A DNA stretch of 62,503 nucleotides, taken from Chromera velia. Its lineage: Eukaryota > Sar > Chromeraceae. The stretch spans positions 85,352-147,854 of the forward strand of contig JAHBMJ010004978.1 of the NCBI GenBank assembly GCA_018398765.1, written 5' to 3'. A model generated the notes under the pieces. That model searched no databases. It worked only from the letters and a program-made list of their open reading frames with translations, and had not been told where the DNA came from. The translations under genes and the position numbers were made by a program. Below are positions 28,001 through 38,733 of this stretch, piece by piece (within the stretch, counting starts at the first letter, position 1; the number at the start of each line of letters is the position of its first letter).

Positions 28001-29707
28001 GGATGAAGACGCTGATGCATTCCCATCCTTCTGTCCCCCTGCGTCCTTTGCACCGACTGCTTCCAGTGCCGCCGTCTCCTCGGGCGTCCCCCGCCCTTCC
28101 CCCCCAGATTCTGAATTCTCATCAGCCCCCACTGACGGAGCTTCCCCCCCTTCACCATGATCGCAACAAGACGAAGACGAAGACGGCTCACCGCCTACCC
28201 GTTCTTCTGTTCCTGCTGTACCAGGGAGATCTCGGTCCTCCTCCCTCTTCCTTTCTCTTTCTTCTCGAGGGGTGTCATTACTGCTAGGAGGGTCCGACCC
28301 TCCCTTCTCTTCTTCTTCTTCTTCTTCTCCGCTTTCTTCTGCTTCTGCTGTTGCAGGAACGTCAACTGAGGCCTCGCTGGTCTCCTCCGTCTCTTGCCGC
28401 TGTTGCTGTCCTGCAGGGTTTTCCCCTTCTCCTTCAAGCCCCCCAAATTCCTTCCTGACCTCCTCGCTTGAAGAGGAAGAGGAGGGCCCTTCCCCCTTTC
28501 CCTGCGCCTCCTGCTTACCCCACCAGCTGACTTCTGGCGTCTCGCCCTCCTCAAGTTGGGGCAGTCGGGGCGGGGGGGGAACTCCAAGACATCGCCTCAA
28601 CTCCTTCCGAGACCTCAGCGCGTTGATCTCAGCAGCCACACTCCTGCAACAAAGACCCACGGTCAATCAGGGAGGAAGGACTCTTCAGTGCTCTTGTCTT
28701 ACGGTCCACAAAGCCGTTCTCTCACTCTGTGTGTGTGAGAGAGAGAGAGAGACTGTGTGTGTGTGTGTGTGAGGCCCGAAATCTTTGTATGCATGCTCAT
28801 GTGTGAGCAACCGTGAAGGTGCAGGAGGAATAGTGCCGAGAGCAAACAGAAGAATCCAAGAAAGGACAGAGGGCAACATGCGCTCTGGATTACACCCTTT
28901 GGGGGACAGCCTCTTCACCGACCTGTGTCTGGATTACTTCACCGACCTGTCCCCCCCCCCATGCCATGCCCCCCCATACGTCACATGAATGGGAAGACAG
29001 ACGAGACAAACGCGTCTGCAAACTCACCTGCAGGGTCTGCGAAGGTCTTTCAGACAGTCGAAGCAGTAGGTCTTCCGCATCACCTTCTCGATCTCTTTGG
29101 TGAAGTTGCCGATCGACAGACACAGCGTTGACTGTCGGGCCTTCAGATATCGAAGGTATTCCATCAGAACGGTTGTTCGAATGCGGCTTTTGTGAAGATG
29201 GCAGGAGAGCTGCTTCTTTTTCTTCAAGGCTTGACAACTTCCGACACACACGTGGGGGAGGAAGTCACCGGAGACGAAGTTCTTTGGATCGGCCTCAAAG
29301 TTGTCGTGTTCAAGAAAGTAACACAAGTCATACGCTCTCCATAGCACTGTCCCGAAGTTCTCAGGTGTGCATTGAGAGAAAGTCATACTGTCTATTGACT
29401 TCTTTGCTTTCCCTTTTCCTTCCTCAGATCTCATTTGGAACTCAGGAAACTCGACCATCATTTTCTCTACACCCTCCTCCTTCCATTTGTTCCACCACTC
29501 CACCAACAACCGCCTGCACATGACACAGTATCGAGTCGACACTTCTCGAAGAAACTCCTCATGAGAAACGGAACAGAAATCAGTCACACGGGCCTCCAGA
29601 TCGGGACTCAGGAACGGCCTCGTCATGCAAGCCGACATGGTGTGCGTCATGTTGCCCAACACGCCACCAGGCGATGAAAGGAAGAGAGAGAAACACAACT
29701 CCCGCAA
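25015..29707 (-). CDS. Cys-rich 1080-aa protein, possibly gametogenetin-binding protein 2 (GGNBP2)-like
   Basis: Five exons agree in phase: 29707-29028, 28643-27952, 27660-27586, 27187-27001 and 26623-25015. Metal-ligand-like pairs are visible: RYCVMCRRL, CVGSC followed by CHLH, KTYCFDCLKDLRRPC, CVTSC...RCTNDPNVCG and, in the last exon, GCTHAKC followed by LCIWCC. The succession of a C-x2-C-RR motif, a later [YF]C-x-DC motif, a Cys cluster and a long helical segment (SLEVLKEVCGTLL...PFIESLCRG) resembles what I recall of GGNBP2, but this is from memory and the overall similarity is weak. Exon 2 is a 230-residue acidic, Ser/Glu-rich disordered linker. Exon 4 has a (KD)n stretch and exon 5 a Lys-rich stretch followed by a long acidic region. 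The start could be the first Met (29707) or a Met about 19 codons further in. No membrane segment is seen. Confidence 0.7.
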
Positions 29708-29942
29708 ACGGTGCAGGAAAGGCGGTATCCAACCAGCGTCTGTATGATCAAGCAGAAGGGGGAAGGTGTTCTGTATGCATGATGAATTCGCAGTTTCTCC
29801 AGGCTCTCCTTGTACCTTCTTGCTTCCTACATTTGCTGTTGCTACAGAGGCTCAACATGGCTCAACGCGTCTCGGAAATGGCCCGGAAAGGATCGGAAAG
29901 GTGCCCTGAAAAGCGAAAAACTCAAGCTTATTCTCAGTGACG

Positions 29943-30187
29943 GGGGACTCGTACAAAATACTTTATGCAATGGCGTTGCATAACCCCCCCCCCNNNNNNN
30001 NNNNNNNNNNNNCCCCCCCCAAAGCCATCAATTTGCTGGTTGCATAAGGCGGCGGCGCATATGTAATGGATGCTAGAATGCGGCGGCGCCCAGAGGGACC
30101 ACCTCTGCATAAGACCCCCCCCCCTCCAGCCCTCTTATGCAGCCCTCTTATGCAACGCCGTTGCATAAGGTATTTTGTATGAGCCCC
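29943..30187. mobile_element. MITE-like element with ~40-bp terminal inverted repeats
   Basis: The left end (29943-29983) and right end (30148-30187) are inverted repeats of about 40 bp with roughly three mismatches and one indel, both beginning GGGG and running inward through ACAAAATAC to TTGCATAA. Each end is itself nearly palindromic: TTATGCAACG-C-CGTTGCATAA at the right end is perfect. The interior is about 165 bp, GC-rich, non-coding, and interrupted by a 19-N gap. No transposase frame is present, so a non-autonomous DNA transposon is inferred. I could not find an unambiguous target-site duplication. Confidence 0.7.
29994..30012. other. Assembly gap (19 N) inside the MITE-like element
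   Basis: Nineteen Ns flanked by C homopolymers. The true interior length of the element is uncertain because the gap sits in a C run. Confidence 0.99.
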
Positions 30188-31721
30188 TACGCCATTTTGG
30201 TATCTTTTGGCGTCGCAGATCACGTCGGGTGATTAATTTAATCTGTCCGCAAATTTTAGATTTTTATGGTATAGTATTTGAGCTAAAACATCTCCGAACG
30301 ACATACAAATTTCGTGTTCGACGTTACTATATCGGAGGTGGGTACTCCCGCGTTGTCGAGTCTGGTATTGAAAGAGGGACACATACAAAAGTTCTTCTCT
30401 TTCGAGGCGTCGTGAGTGGCACAGGTTGGGATGCCTTTTTATGTATGTTCCTCTTTTGCAACACTATATACGACATTATTACTCAGAGAGACGGGGAACC
30501 CGCCAACCATTCATTCAACAATTGTCATACAGTGTGCAGATTGAGTTGTATAACTTAAGTAAAGTAAAGTGAATTTGAGTTTCGAAGGAAAATGATGTTT
30601 AAAAAGCTTCAGAGTAATTGTATTCCCGGGGGGCCGGCTTATATAGAGAAAAATTTTTATGTGTCCCTTCCAGTTAGGCCCAAATGGCAACTATGTGTGC
30701 ACAAATCACCACTTGGTTATAAGCTAGTAAGATTTGGACATGATTTGGTCCGAAAATATAAATTTCTGCACAAGTAGTGCCCACGCAGTCATCTCAGACG
30801 TAACTATAGTCGAGAGGCCCTGAGAAGCCCTGAGAGCAGCTCTGCTGAGATCAGCCGAGAGGCCCTAAGATTGCACGCACTCGCATAACACATTTTTTTC
30901 ATTTTTTGGAGGGGGGTTCGGTATATGTCTGTCTGTTTGTTTGTCTATCACGGTATCGCCCTGATTCCAAAATATGCCCCTCAAGCAACTCGTACGGAGC
31001 CGCACGCGCTTATACATCATAATGCGTACCCCTCAAGTAACTCGCATGGAGTTGCATATATTATATCTACGCACATGCGGTCCCAAAAAGCATATTTTAC
31101 GTACGTTGCCATAGCTCCCGCCGGCTACTTGCCCATGCTGGCAAGATATGCCCAAGCCCCTGATGGTTTGCAACAATCAAATTATGGCTGACCCCCTAAA
31201 TGACCCCTCGAGGCACTCACCCAACTAGTTGGATATATCCCGTATAGTAAGATATTACGATGAGAATATCCTATTCAGACGAAGATAAATGAAAAGATGT
31301 CAAAAAAACTGAGTCACAGCTTTCTCCATCCCCTGGAGAGACATTAATAATGCCTCTGACAATCTGTGACATGCCTGTATGTGACTGCTATAGCTCTGTG
31401 TGCATCACATGTTATTAATAAGTTCACAAGTGCACCGACAGATCAATCGAAGCTAACTGGAAAGGCTGTGAAGAAATTTGTCCGTCGATCTTGCAACGTA
31501 GACCGTCATGTATTGTTTGAAAGCTGAATCCTCCTTGGTCATACTTTTGTCGTCATTTACTGTTTGGCGGGGGCACAGTGAATGCTCGTACTTATGCAAT
31601 CATGGTGGTACTGTTTCACCTGTGTAGACGATTCATTTGACTGTGGACGACTGTAGACCCTTCTTCAGATGATCGTCACAACAATAGAGGGTATGGGAGT
31701 TCCACGTTAAATCTTTCAATC
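30188..31721. other. Gene-poor intergenic stretch
   Basis: No recognisable gene. One 127-codon open frame (30175-30558, +) starts within the MITE end and has no family signature, so I do not call it. The interval 30820-30875 has short repeated GAGGCCCT(G/A)AGA segments. Confidence 0.5.
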
Positions 31722-32251
31722 ATGGGCAGCACCGACCAACCTCTTACGGACTCATTAGGCAAAACATTCGCCAAACCTATCGGTGAGTCTGCTGTGTCTG
31801 AATTGAATCATCTATTTTCTGTAAGACTTCTGTCCCTCTTTTTTTTTTTTCTCCCCCGCCCCTCGTGTAGTGTACTTGATTCTCTTCTTGCTCCAATCGA
31901 AGACGAATCCTTCTCTCTACCATAGGACTTTCTTTGTCTTTGCATGCACTCCTTGACGACCTAAGAGGCTTCAAGTATGTCAGCCAAGCTTTCCTTCCTG
32001 CAAGACCAAATCAATGCATTAACAAATGTCAAGCTTCCGCATCGCTCCATTCTCACCTGCAGGATTTGTACGGGGATTCAACTCGGTCCGTCTGTGTGTC
32101 TGTTGGAGGGAAGCTATCCGGTTTTTCTTTCCATGAGGCTCTGACAAGCTGGTATACCCTCTCTCAGGAAGACCTGCGCAGGCGTGGCATGTATGTGCTG
32201 ACCTCGCTGGCGTATACACATCCACTCAACTCAACCAAAACGCAAACTTGA
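31722..32251 (+). CDS. Unrecognised gene start, two exons, 3' end unresolved
   Basis: An ATG exon (31722-31782) ends at a strong GTGAGT donor in phase 1. The next acceptor (TACCATAG at 31918-31925) opens a frame in the matching phase that runs to a stop at 32251. The result begins MGSTDQPLTDSLGKTF and continues LHALLDDLRGFKYVSQAF. I recognise no family. A GTATGT donor near 32189 could end the second exon earlier. An open segment from 32269 (IDGTIDDAIEGGPVQHLYRG) and a Lys/Glu-rich segment at 32398-32616 may be later exons or remnants. Surrounding duplications make a decaying gene plausible. Confidence 0.35.
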
Positions 32252-32601
32252 CATGATGCAGTCACTACAGATTGACGGAACGATCGACGATGCCATCGAA
32301 GGCGGACCTGTTCAGCACCTCTATCGGGGCGCACTGAAGTTGGAACAAAGAAGAATGGGCAAGAAAGGACGAAGAAGGAAGCGGGGAGGGGAAAGGAATG
32401 AGAGCGATCGATGAATGCATTGCCAAGGAGGAAAGAAAAGACGGGAAAAAAAGGGAAGAAAGAGATGCGGAAAAAGAAATGGAAAGGCAGTGTACCATGA
32501 TTCTGGAGGAGAAGCTGCGACCTGGTGACCTCTATTTTACTCCCCTTCTGGATGGGCCAGTTCCTTCCTTCCTTCCAGGGGACCTGCAAAACCCTTCTTT
32601 T

Positions 32602-32706
32602 AGGCTGGCGGTGTGACCTGCACCTGCAAAAGTCAGTGTTTTTTCAAGGAGCTTGCAGACTGGTGGTGTGAGCTGCAAATGGAAAAGTCAGTGCTTCTTC
32701 AAGGAG
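32602..32706. repeat. ~50-bp imperfect tandem duplication
   Basis: Two adjacent segments share CTGG(C/T)GGTGTGA(C/G)CTGCA and AAAAGTCAGTG followed by TTCAAGGAG. They immediately precede the larger repeated segment at 32712. Confidence 0.75.
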
Positions 32707-32711
32707 GAGCT

Positions 32712-32800
32712 CATTTCAAGGATGGATCTGATCAGACTGACTTCTTTCCTGGATGCTGTGACGGGAGTCTGATATGGGATCGGGGAGAAGGAGCAGGGTT
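32712..32800. repeat. Direct repeat, copy 1 (copy 2 at 33476-33580)
   Basis: The segment beginning CATTTCAAGGA and running through AGACTGACTTC, CCTGGA and GCTGTGAC to GATATG reappears about 760 bp downstream with scattered substitutions and small indels. Both are followed by a related GCAGGGTTCGTG and CAGAAAGGG. Confidence 0.8.
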
Positions 32801-32818
32801 CGTGAGCAAACAGAAAGG

Positions 32819-33026
32819 GATCGACCTGCAGCTGAGGGAGGCTCTTTTATCACTTGTGAAAGCAGAAGGTGACAGCCTGAGGAGGCAGCAAAAGCGTTGA
32901 TTGCATGTAGGATAATTAAAACTTCGATCCGCTGGCTCCTGGCCATACATTTACCGCGGCCTCCTCGGGCTATCACCTCCAGCTTTCACAAGTGACAAAA
33001 GAGCCTCCCTCAGCTGCAGGTCGATC
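32819..33026. repeat. Large imperfect inverted repeat (arms ~67 bp, spacer ~74 bp)
   Basis: The left arm 32819-32885 (GATCGACCTGCAGCTGAGGG...) is matched in inverse orientation by 32960-33026, with only about seven differences. Translated in the sense of each arm, both give IDLQLREALLSLVKA followed by a related tail, so the copies retain an open frame despite inversion. Confidence 0.85.
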
Positions 33027-33101
33027 AGCTGAGACCTTAATTTTGATTTTTTCTTTCTGCCTGCCTCATTTACTCACTCACTCCGATTCGAACCAGGGGC
33101 T

Positions 33102-33200
33102 ATGGTGGACCGCAACCTCCTAGGTAACCTCAGAGAGGATCAAGTTGCTGAGCTGACAGAAGCTTTCTATCTGTTTGACTTAGATGCAGATGGAGGTGAA
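33102..33200 (+). pseudogene. EF-hand (calmodulin/centrin-type) fragment
   Basis: The frame from ATG at 33102 reads NLREDQVAELTEAFYLFDLD followed by ADGG, which matches the first helix and the start of the first calcium loop of calmodulin-, centrin- or CDPK-type EF-hands. A GT donor follows directly after GATGGAG. No second half of the loop or further EF-hand was found before 34500, so this looks like an orphan exon or remnant. It lies between the two copies of a direct repeat. Confidence 0.4.
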
Positions 33201-34540
33201 CAATGTCATACAGAAAGCGGTCAGAGTGAGTCAAAAGCCTTGATCAGTCTCCATCTCCTTCACGTATCTGCTTGCCTTTTGCGTGCACCTGAATCCGAAT
33301 GTGATGCTACCACTTCCGTTCTCGGAAAATTATGCAGCCATGCATATGTATTGTTAGAGGATTCCTTTTTCACCGACAGCCATCGGTCCTTTTATTTCCT
33401 TACTAAACAAGATTCTCTTTTATTCCCCCTTCATCTACTTGTGCCCCGTCCCTTCCCTCTTCTTGAATACAGTCATTTCAAGGAGAGATCTGATATTAAT
33501 AAGACTGACTTCGTGCCTGGACGCTGTGACAGGAGTCCGATATGAGGTAGGTGAAAGGAAGCAGGGTTCGTGGACAGACAGAAAGGGGTAAATAAGAGGG
33601 AACAGACAAGAAGGTGTCGGAGAGACTCAGGGAAGAGCGGGGGAGAGAGGAGAGGCAGAAGGCTGGGAGGAAGACGAAGGGTAGCAAACAGGGCGTTACT
33701 GCAGCCGGGGCTAGTGACCAGAAGAACAAATAACCTTGTAGAAAACTGAGGGAAGTCCAACTAGCTAGTGCAGGCAGTTGCACAGAGAGCTAGAAAGGAA
33801 AGAGAGACTGGTGTTGAAATACATGCACACTGGAGAGACTCTCCGACTCATTGTCAACTCATAGGCAAAGTGGCCAGTAGAAATAGATAAACATGATACA
33901 GATTGATCGAGTGGTGTACTGAGCCTGCTCCAGATCTCTTCCCATCTATGGCTTGCTTCTTGCTCTCAAGCTTGCTCTCCTCTGTATGATTTTACAGTAA
34001 GCTCAGCAATATACTCGTTGTCTTCTCTCTCTTGACCATGTCTGTTTGTCTTCGTACTTCCTCGCAGGAGCAAATCGACAGGACTGTAGTAGAACAAGGT
34101 GAGCGATTTCCTTTTGGTAAATTTAAATTCTTTTTCCCATTCCTCACTCTTCACTCTCTCCCTCCTTCTCCCACTTTGGCTCCTTTCGACATCCTTTCTT
34201 TTCTCTGCTTCTCAGTTATAGTAAGTTCTCTGCTTCCTCTTCCTTGGAGAACCCAGTACGTATACCCAGTACCTCTGGTAGATTTGTGGGAATATTTTTT
34301 ACTCGCCCTCAGCCGTTGCACCTTTCTCGCATTGCACATTGCCTAACCACTTGGACGATCACCTTGATCACCATTTATTCATAGTGCCTAACTGCAGGGG
34401 GTTCGAAAGAAGTGACCTGCCCTGCTTTCTAGAACTAATGGTAGCTAGCTAGGGATTATGAATGCCGAAAGTGAGCGTAAGGGGGTTAAATTCGCCAGAG
34501 GGCAGCCTGGGGGAGGGCTTTGAGAGAGTGTAGGCATTTC
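33201..34540. other. Gene-poor stretch
   Basis: Holds copy 2 of the direct repeat (about 33476-33580) and otherwise no recognisable gene. A possible short exon-like segment at 34072-34099 (EQIDRTVVEQ, followed by GTGAGC) has no identifiable partner. Confidence 0.4.
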
Positions 34541-34679
34541 GGATGGATCGAGGGGAAGTTTGCTTTGTTATGAGAATCTGTTCGGGTTATCCGTATACGT
34601 GCACAAGAGTGTATAATGTGTGTTTGTATTTGTGTGCATGTGTAGGAGTGAGAAAGAGAAAGAGAGAGAGAAAAAGAGG

Positions 34680-34852
34680 CAGGGAGAGCGTACGTGGCTA
34701 TGTGTGTATGTGTATGTATATGTCTGTGAGTGGCTATATATGTGTGTGTGTGTCACTGTGTATCTGTGAGTGGCTGTGTGTGTGTATATATGTATATATA
34801 TGTGTATGTATGTGTGTGTGTATGTGTATGTATGTATGTGTGTGTGTGTGTA

Positions 34853-34897
<45 letters not shown>

Positions 34898-35004
34898 GTA
34901 TGTGTGTGTGTGTATGTGTGTATGTGTGTGTGTGTGTACACATATGTGTGTATGTGTGTATGTGTGTGTGTGTGTGTGTATATGTGTATGTGTGTGTGTA
35001 TGTA

Positions 35005-35059
<55 letters not shown>

Positions 35060-35102
35060 ATGTGTGTGTGTATATGTGTCTGAGTAGCTGTATGTGTGTG
35101 TG

Positions 35103-35135
<33 letters not shown>

Positions 35136-35320
35136 GTGTATGTGTGTGTATGTATATATGTGTATATATGTGTATATGTATGTGTGTGTGTGTGTGTGTA
35201 TGTGTGTATGTGTGTGCATGTGTATGTATGTGTGTGTGTGTATGTATGACATTGTATGTGTGTGTGTATGTGTATGTGTATATGTGTGAGTGGCTGTATA
35301 TATATATGTGTATGTGTGTA

Positions 35321-35355
<35 letters not shown>

Positions 35356-35400
35356 GTGTGTATGTGTGTGTGTATGTATGTATATATGTGTGGATGGATC
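34680..35400. repeat. ~700-bp TG / TATG / TGTA microsatellite tract
   Basis: Almost continuous alternation of TG, TATG and TGTATA units, interrupted by recurring TCTGAGTGGCTG-like and GTGAGTGGCTG islands (34725, 34765, 35080, 35288) about 40-300 bp apart. Open frames across it on both strands are artefacts of the repeat. Confidence 0.95.
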
Positions 35401-36061
35401 TTTCTGTACGACGTACGTATGTATTTATGTATATGTGAATAACGGTGTATTTTAAGCCCCTGCTACCTGCTTGCTGTGTGACGCTACCGCGTACATTTCC
35501 AGGAGAAGGTGAAAAACCGGGCTTCCTCACTATGGTGAATTCGGTGGGTGTCAGGTGGCCTCTCACATCTCTCTAGCTGGCCTTCGCGTTAGCGTTTCCG
35601 GACACCCTGCCTATGACTAAGGTACGATATCGCGGACTCAACTTATGTAGGCCTGCCTGAACACCGTTGTTGCACATTGTGGTATCATCGGTATTTAACA
35701 AGCACTTCTCTACAACAAAACTTGTTCTAAGCAGTTGGAGAAACAGAATTAATTGCTTGATTATTTACCTCAGAGAATATGTTGGGAGAGAACAGCTATT
35801 TTTTATGAACGTCATGGGTTGATACTATTGGATTGAGTGCAATGCCATGTGTTGTCTTATTGCTATCATGACTGTTGGCTTTCTCTGACAAGAACCTGTG
35901 TTATTGTCGCTTATCGTATGCACAATCTCTGAATGCATGCCTAGATGCGTGCTCTTGCATTTATATTTGCAAGGCTTTCAGAGAAGGCGACACAGTGAGA
36001 GGCACACTCGTCGTATAAGTTTTCTTCTACCTTTATGCCGCTTAGAAGTACTTACGAGGAG

Positions 36062-36101
<40 letters not shown>

Positions 36102-36719
36102 TGAGCGCCTCGAAATGGAGGCTGAAGACAGTCACTTCAGAATGCGCTTCCTCGTCCTTCAGCAAAAGAGAAAGAGAAAGAATGGAGTCAGAGGAAGTCA
36201 GATCTCTCCTCGAAGAAGAGAGGGAGCATAAACGTCTTCTCATGGAAGAGATTGAACAGAGATAAATGAAGGCAGAAGACAACTTCATGAGTCAGAAAGA
36301 CTTTACCACTTTTATAAAAGGCCTCAGTACAAAAATTCAGAGAACTGCATGCTCTCCAAATAATGACAGAGAACAATTGATCTCAGGCCAGTCTGCAGGC
36401 CTGCATGAGGTCAGATGAGAAAGAAGAGAGGGGTCGGACGTCGTGATAGGATAAGCTGGGCATAGAACTTCTTTTTAATTTTTACCGTTGCATGGGCAAA
36501 TCGTTGTTAGTGCTGTTGATTGCCTGGTGTGATGTTCTTCCTGTTTCCTTCCTCCCGTCTTCAAGTTGTCCCTACCCTACCCCTCCTCCTCCTCTGAGAG
36601 TCTCCTTTTTTGTATTTCTGATATTGGATGTTTCCCTTCAAACTCAATTTTCCGGTGTTCAATTGAATTCTCGATCTTCCTTCCCACCCTTTCGTCCCCC
36701 TCTTCCTTGTTTTTGCAGG
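35401..36719. other. Gene-poor stretch with remnants
   Basis: No recognised gene. An (AGAG)n run lies at 36065-36097. The frame 36035-36265 (+) contains ESEEVRSLLEEEREHKRLL, a Glu/Arg-rich helix-like segment broken by stops shortly after. It could be a remnant of a coiled-coil gene or chance. Confidence 0.4.
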
Positions 36720-36769
36720 AAGATATTGTCAACCCCCTAAGACCTCTAGCCCCCACTGTCTTAAGCCTA

Positions 36770-37140
36770 GGTCTTGAGCATTGGTGTTTTCAGAGACATA
36801 GCTTCATGCAAGCTTGTTGCTATTGCTCCAGCATTTATCCAGAAGCTGCGAGACCTTGGTTTTCGGGTTCTGATCAGGAGGGGTGCAAGGAAGGCATGCA
36901 GTTGGGTTTTCCGATGATTGAAGCCTACCAGAAGGCTGGTGCTAAGGTTGTACAAGACAGAAACGAGCTCCTGAGGAGAGGGCAGGTGCTCACTAAAGTG
37001 ACTTCTCCCTGAAGCTCCAGTGAGGAAGTGAAGAGCATGAACAAAAGATACTACCTGGTATCCTACCTGTGGCCCCGTAAGTGCCCAGATCTCCTCAAGG
37101 CTCTTGCTGAATGGGGAGTCTCTACCCTAGCTCTTCCCCC
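36770..37140 (+). pseudogene. Proton-translocating NAD(P) transhydrogenase alpha-domain pseudogene
   Basis: Segments in different frames read consecutively like the N-terminal NAD-binding part of PntA/NNT: VAIAPAFIQKLRDLGFRVLI near 36800-36890, then EAYQKAGAKVVQDRNELLRR near 36915-36980, then EEVKSMNKRYYLVSYLWPRK and LLKALAEWGVSTLAL near 37020-37130. At least two frame changes and the lack of the following conserved block show it is broken. No introns are evident in the remaining part, so a processed copy or a fragment of one exon are both possible. The downstream 37150-37860 region has open stretches with in-frame stops but no recognisable family. Confidence 0.7.
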
Positions 37141-38733
37141 CCCTGATAGAGATCTTCGAGAGCGAGACCGAGGCCTTTGGAGTCCTTCTGGAGGAGGTCC
37201 TAGAGAAGGACTACGTCAAGGCTAAGCCTCTCAAGCAGATCTCCAGTGAGTTGGACCCCTCCATGTAGTGGGCCATTCTCGAGTCCATGAAGACCATTGG
37301 AGAGGGACCTAGGACCCAGACCTTTAAGTAGGCGTACAACCAGGTCTACACTGGGGTGGACTCCGAGCAGCGCACCCTCTTGCAGTCCGACTCCAATGCC
37401 ACGGTCATCGTGAACACTCCTCCCTGCATGTCCTCTTGAGCAGCACCCCTTCCCCAGCCCTCCTTCTCCCACAGAGACGCTTAAGTCGTTGCCGGAGTTG
37501 AAGCCTGTACGCAGATCTGGAGCTGGTCAACGCTCAGTTAACCGCAGTGAAGCCTGGCAGTGTCGAGATGGACATCGAGGAGGTAATCAACATCAAGACG
37601 GACACCGAAGACAACAACAACGCTGACTTAGAGATGAACGTCAAGGTCGAGAACCCGGAGAGGAGACGTGAAGCTGCGATATACTGCGATGAGCCAGGCG
37701 GCTGTGGCCACCACCAACGTTATCCAGACTGGATGTGGCCTTACCTACTTCAACAGTTACTCCACAATGAATCCTACACCTCCCGCCAACTACCCACTAA
37801 TTAACAACTACACCAACACTGACTACACTGCCCCGAGCAGGCCTGCAAGGGATTAGATGAGAAAGAAAAAAGGGGTCAGACGTTTCTTGTTGTGAAAGGA
37901 AAAAGTGTACTATCTACGTAACTGTTGTTCAGTGTTGTTCAAAAATAACTATTAACGATGGTTATACAAATTAAATGTTTTCTACAATATTTTTTTTTAA
38001 TATGTTACTTATTATATGTAATTTTGTGATATCTCTATAGTCAATGCTATTAGTCATTTGAAGACTCATTATTGAAGTTAGTATATACATTGTAAATACT
38101 AGGAGTCTTTTAAACATCATTCTTTATGATGGGTTGCATGACCATTAGTTTGATAGTATTCGAATTCAGCACTTTTTTGTATTCAGGGAGTCCTTAGGCG
38201 GAACTAGAACTTAGTCTAGAAGGGGAAGTTATTAATTTGACATTTGGATGTCTAATACCTCCCTAAAAGAAGACTGTCTTTACTATCTTTTTTTTTGTAC
38301 TACTACTATTAATTGATATGCCACTAGCGTGCATGAAGTACAAGCGATGAGGTGTTTAATTCGAACGTATGATCAGACTCTCTCACACTGAGATTCTCAG
38401 TGTCAGAGACTTTCACTCACTGACACTCAATTTCTCTGAATGAAAACCGCAGCCAACCGCCTATACTGCCGGAGTCGAATTGGCTAGCGAATTGGCTTGT
38501 ACGTTCCATGACGGCGCGGAAGACGCTAGGGAAGACGGTGAATCAGATAAATGGCTACTCGACTTCCACGGCAGCTGGAGACGAGCGAGAAGAAATTGGA
38601 GAAGGCAGCTAGACAGCCACTGCCAGCCAGGCAAACAGACAGGCGGCTGTGCGTACAGGACTTAGTCTAGGCACAAGGTGGCAAGGACGGAGAAAGTTCC
38701 GAGAAACAACAGTTTGCCTTGCCTGTGCTTTGA
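37141..38733. other. Gene-poor stretch, partly AT-rich
   Basis: 37150-37860 keeps protein-like segments broken by stops (for example LLEEVLEKDYVKAKPLKQIS and MDIEEVINIKTDTED). From 37880 to 38400 it is AT-rich with nothing coding. This is the 3' flank of the RING gene. Confidence 0.45.

Noticed and set aside
30175-30558. 127-codon plus-strand frame beside the MITE
   Set aside because: Starts inside the transposon end, has no recognisable domain and lies in gene-poor sequence.
34543-35566. Long open frames (up to 332 codons) across the TG/TATG tract on both strands
   Set aside because: They are pure Cys-Val/Tyr or Thr-His repeats generated by the microsatellite; no unique coding sequence.
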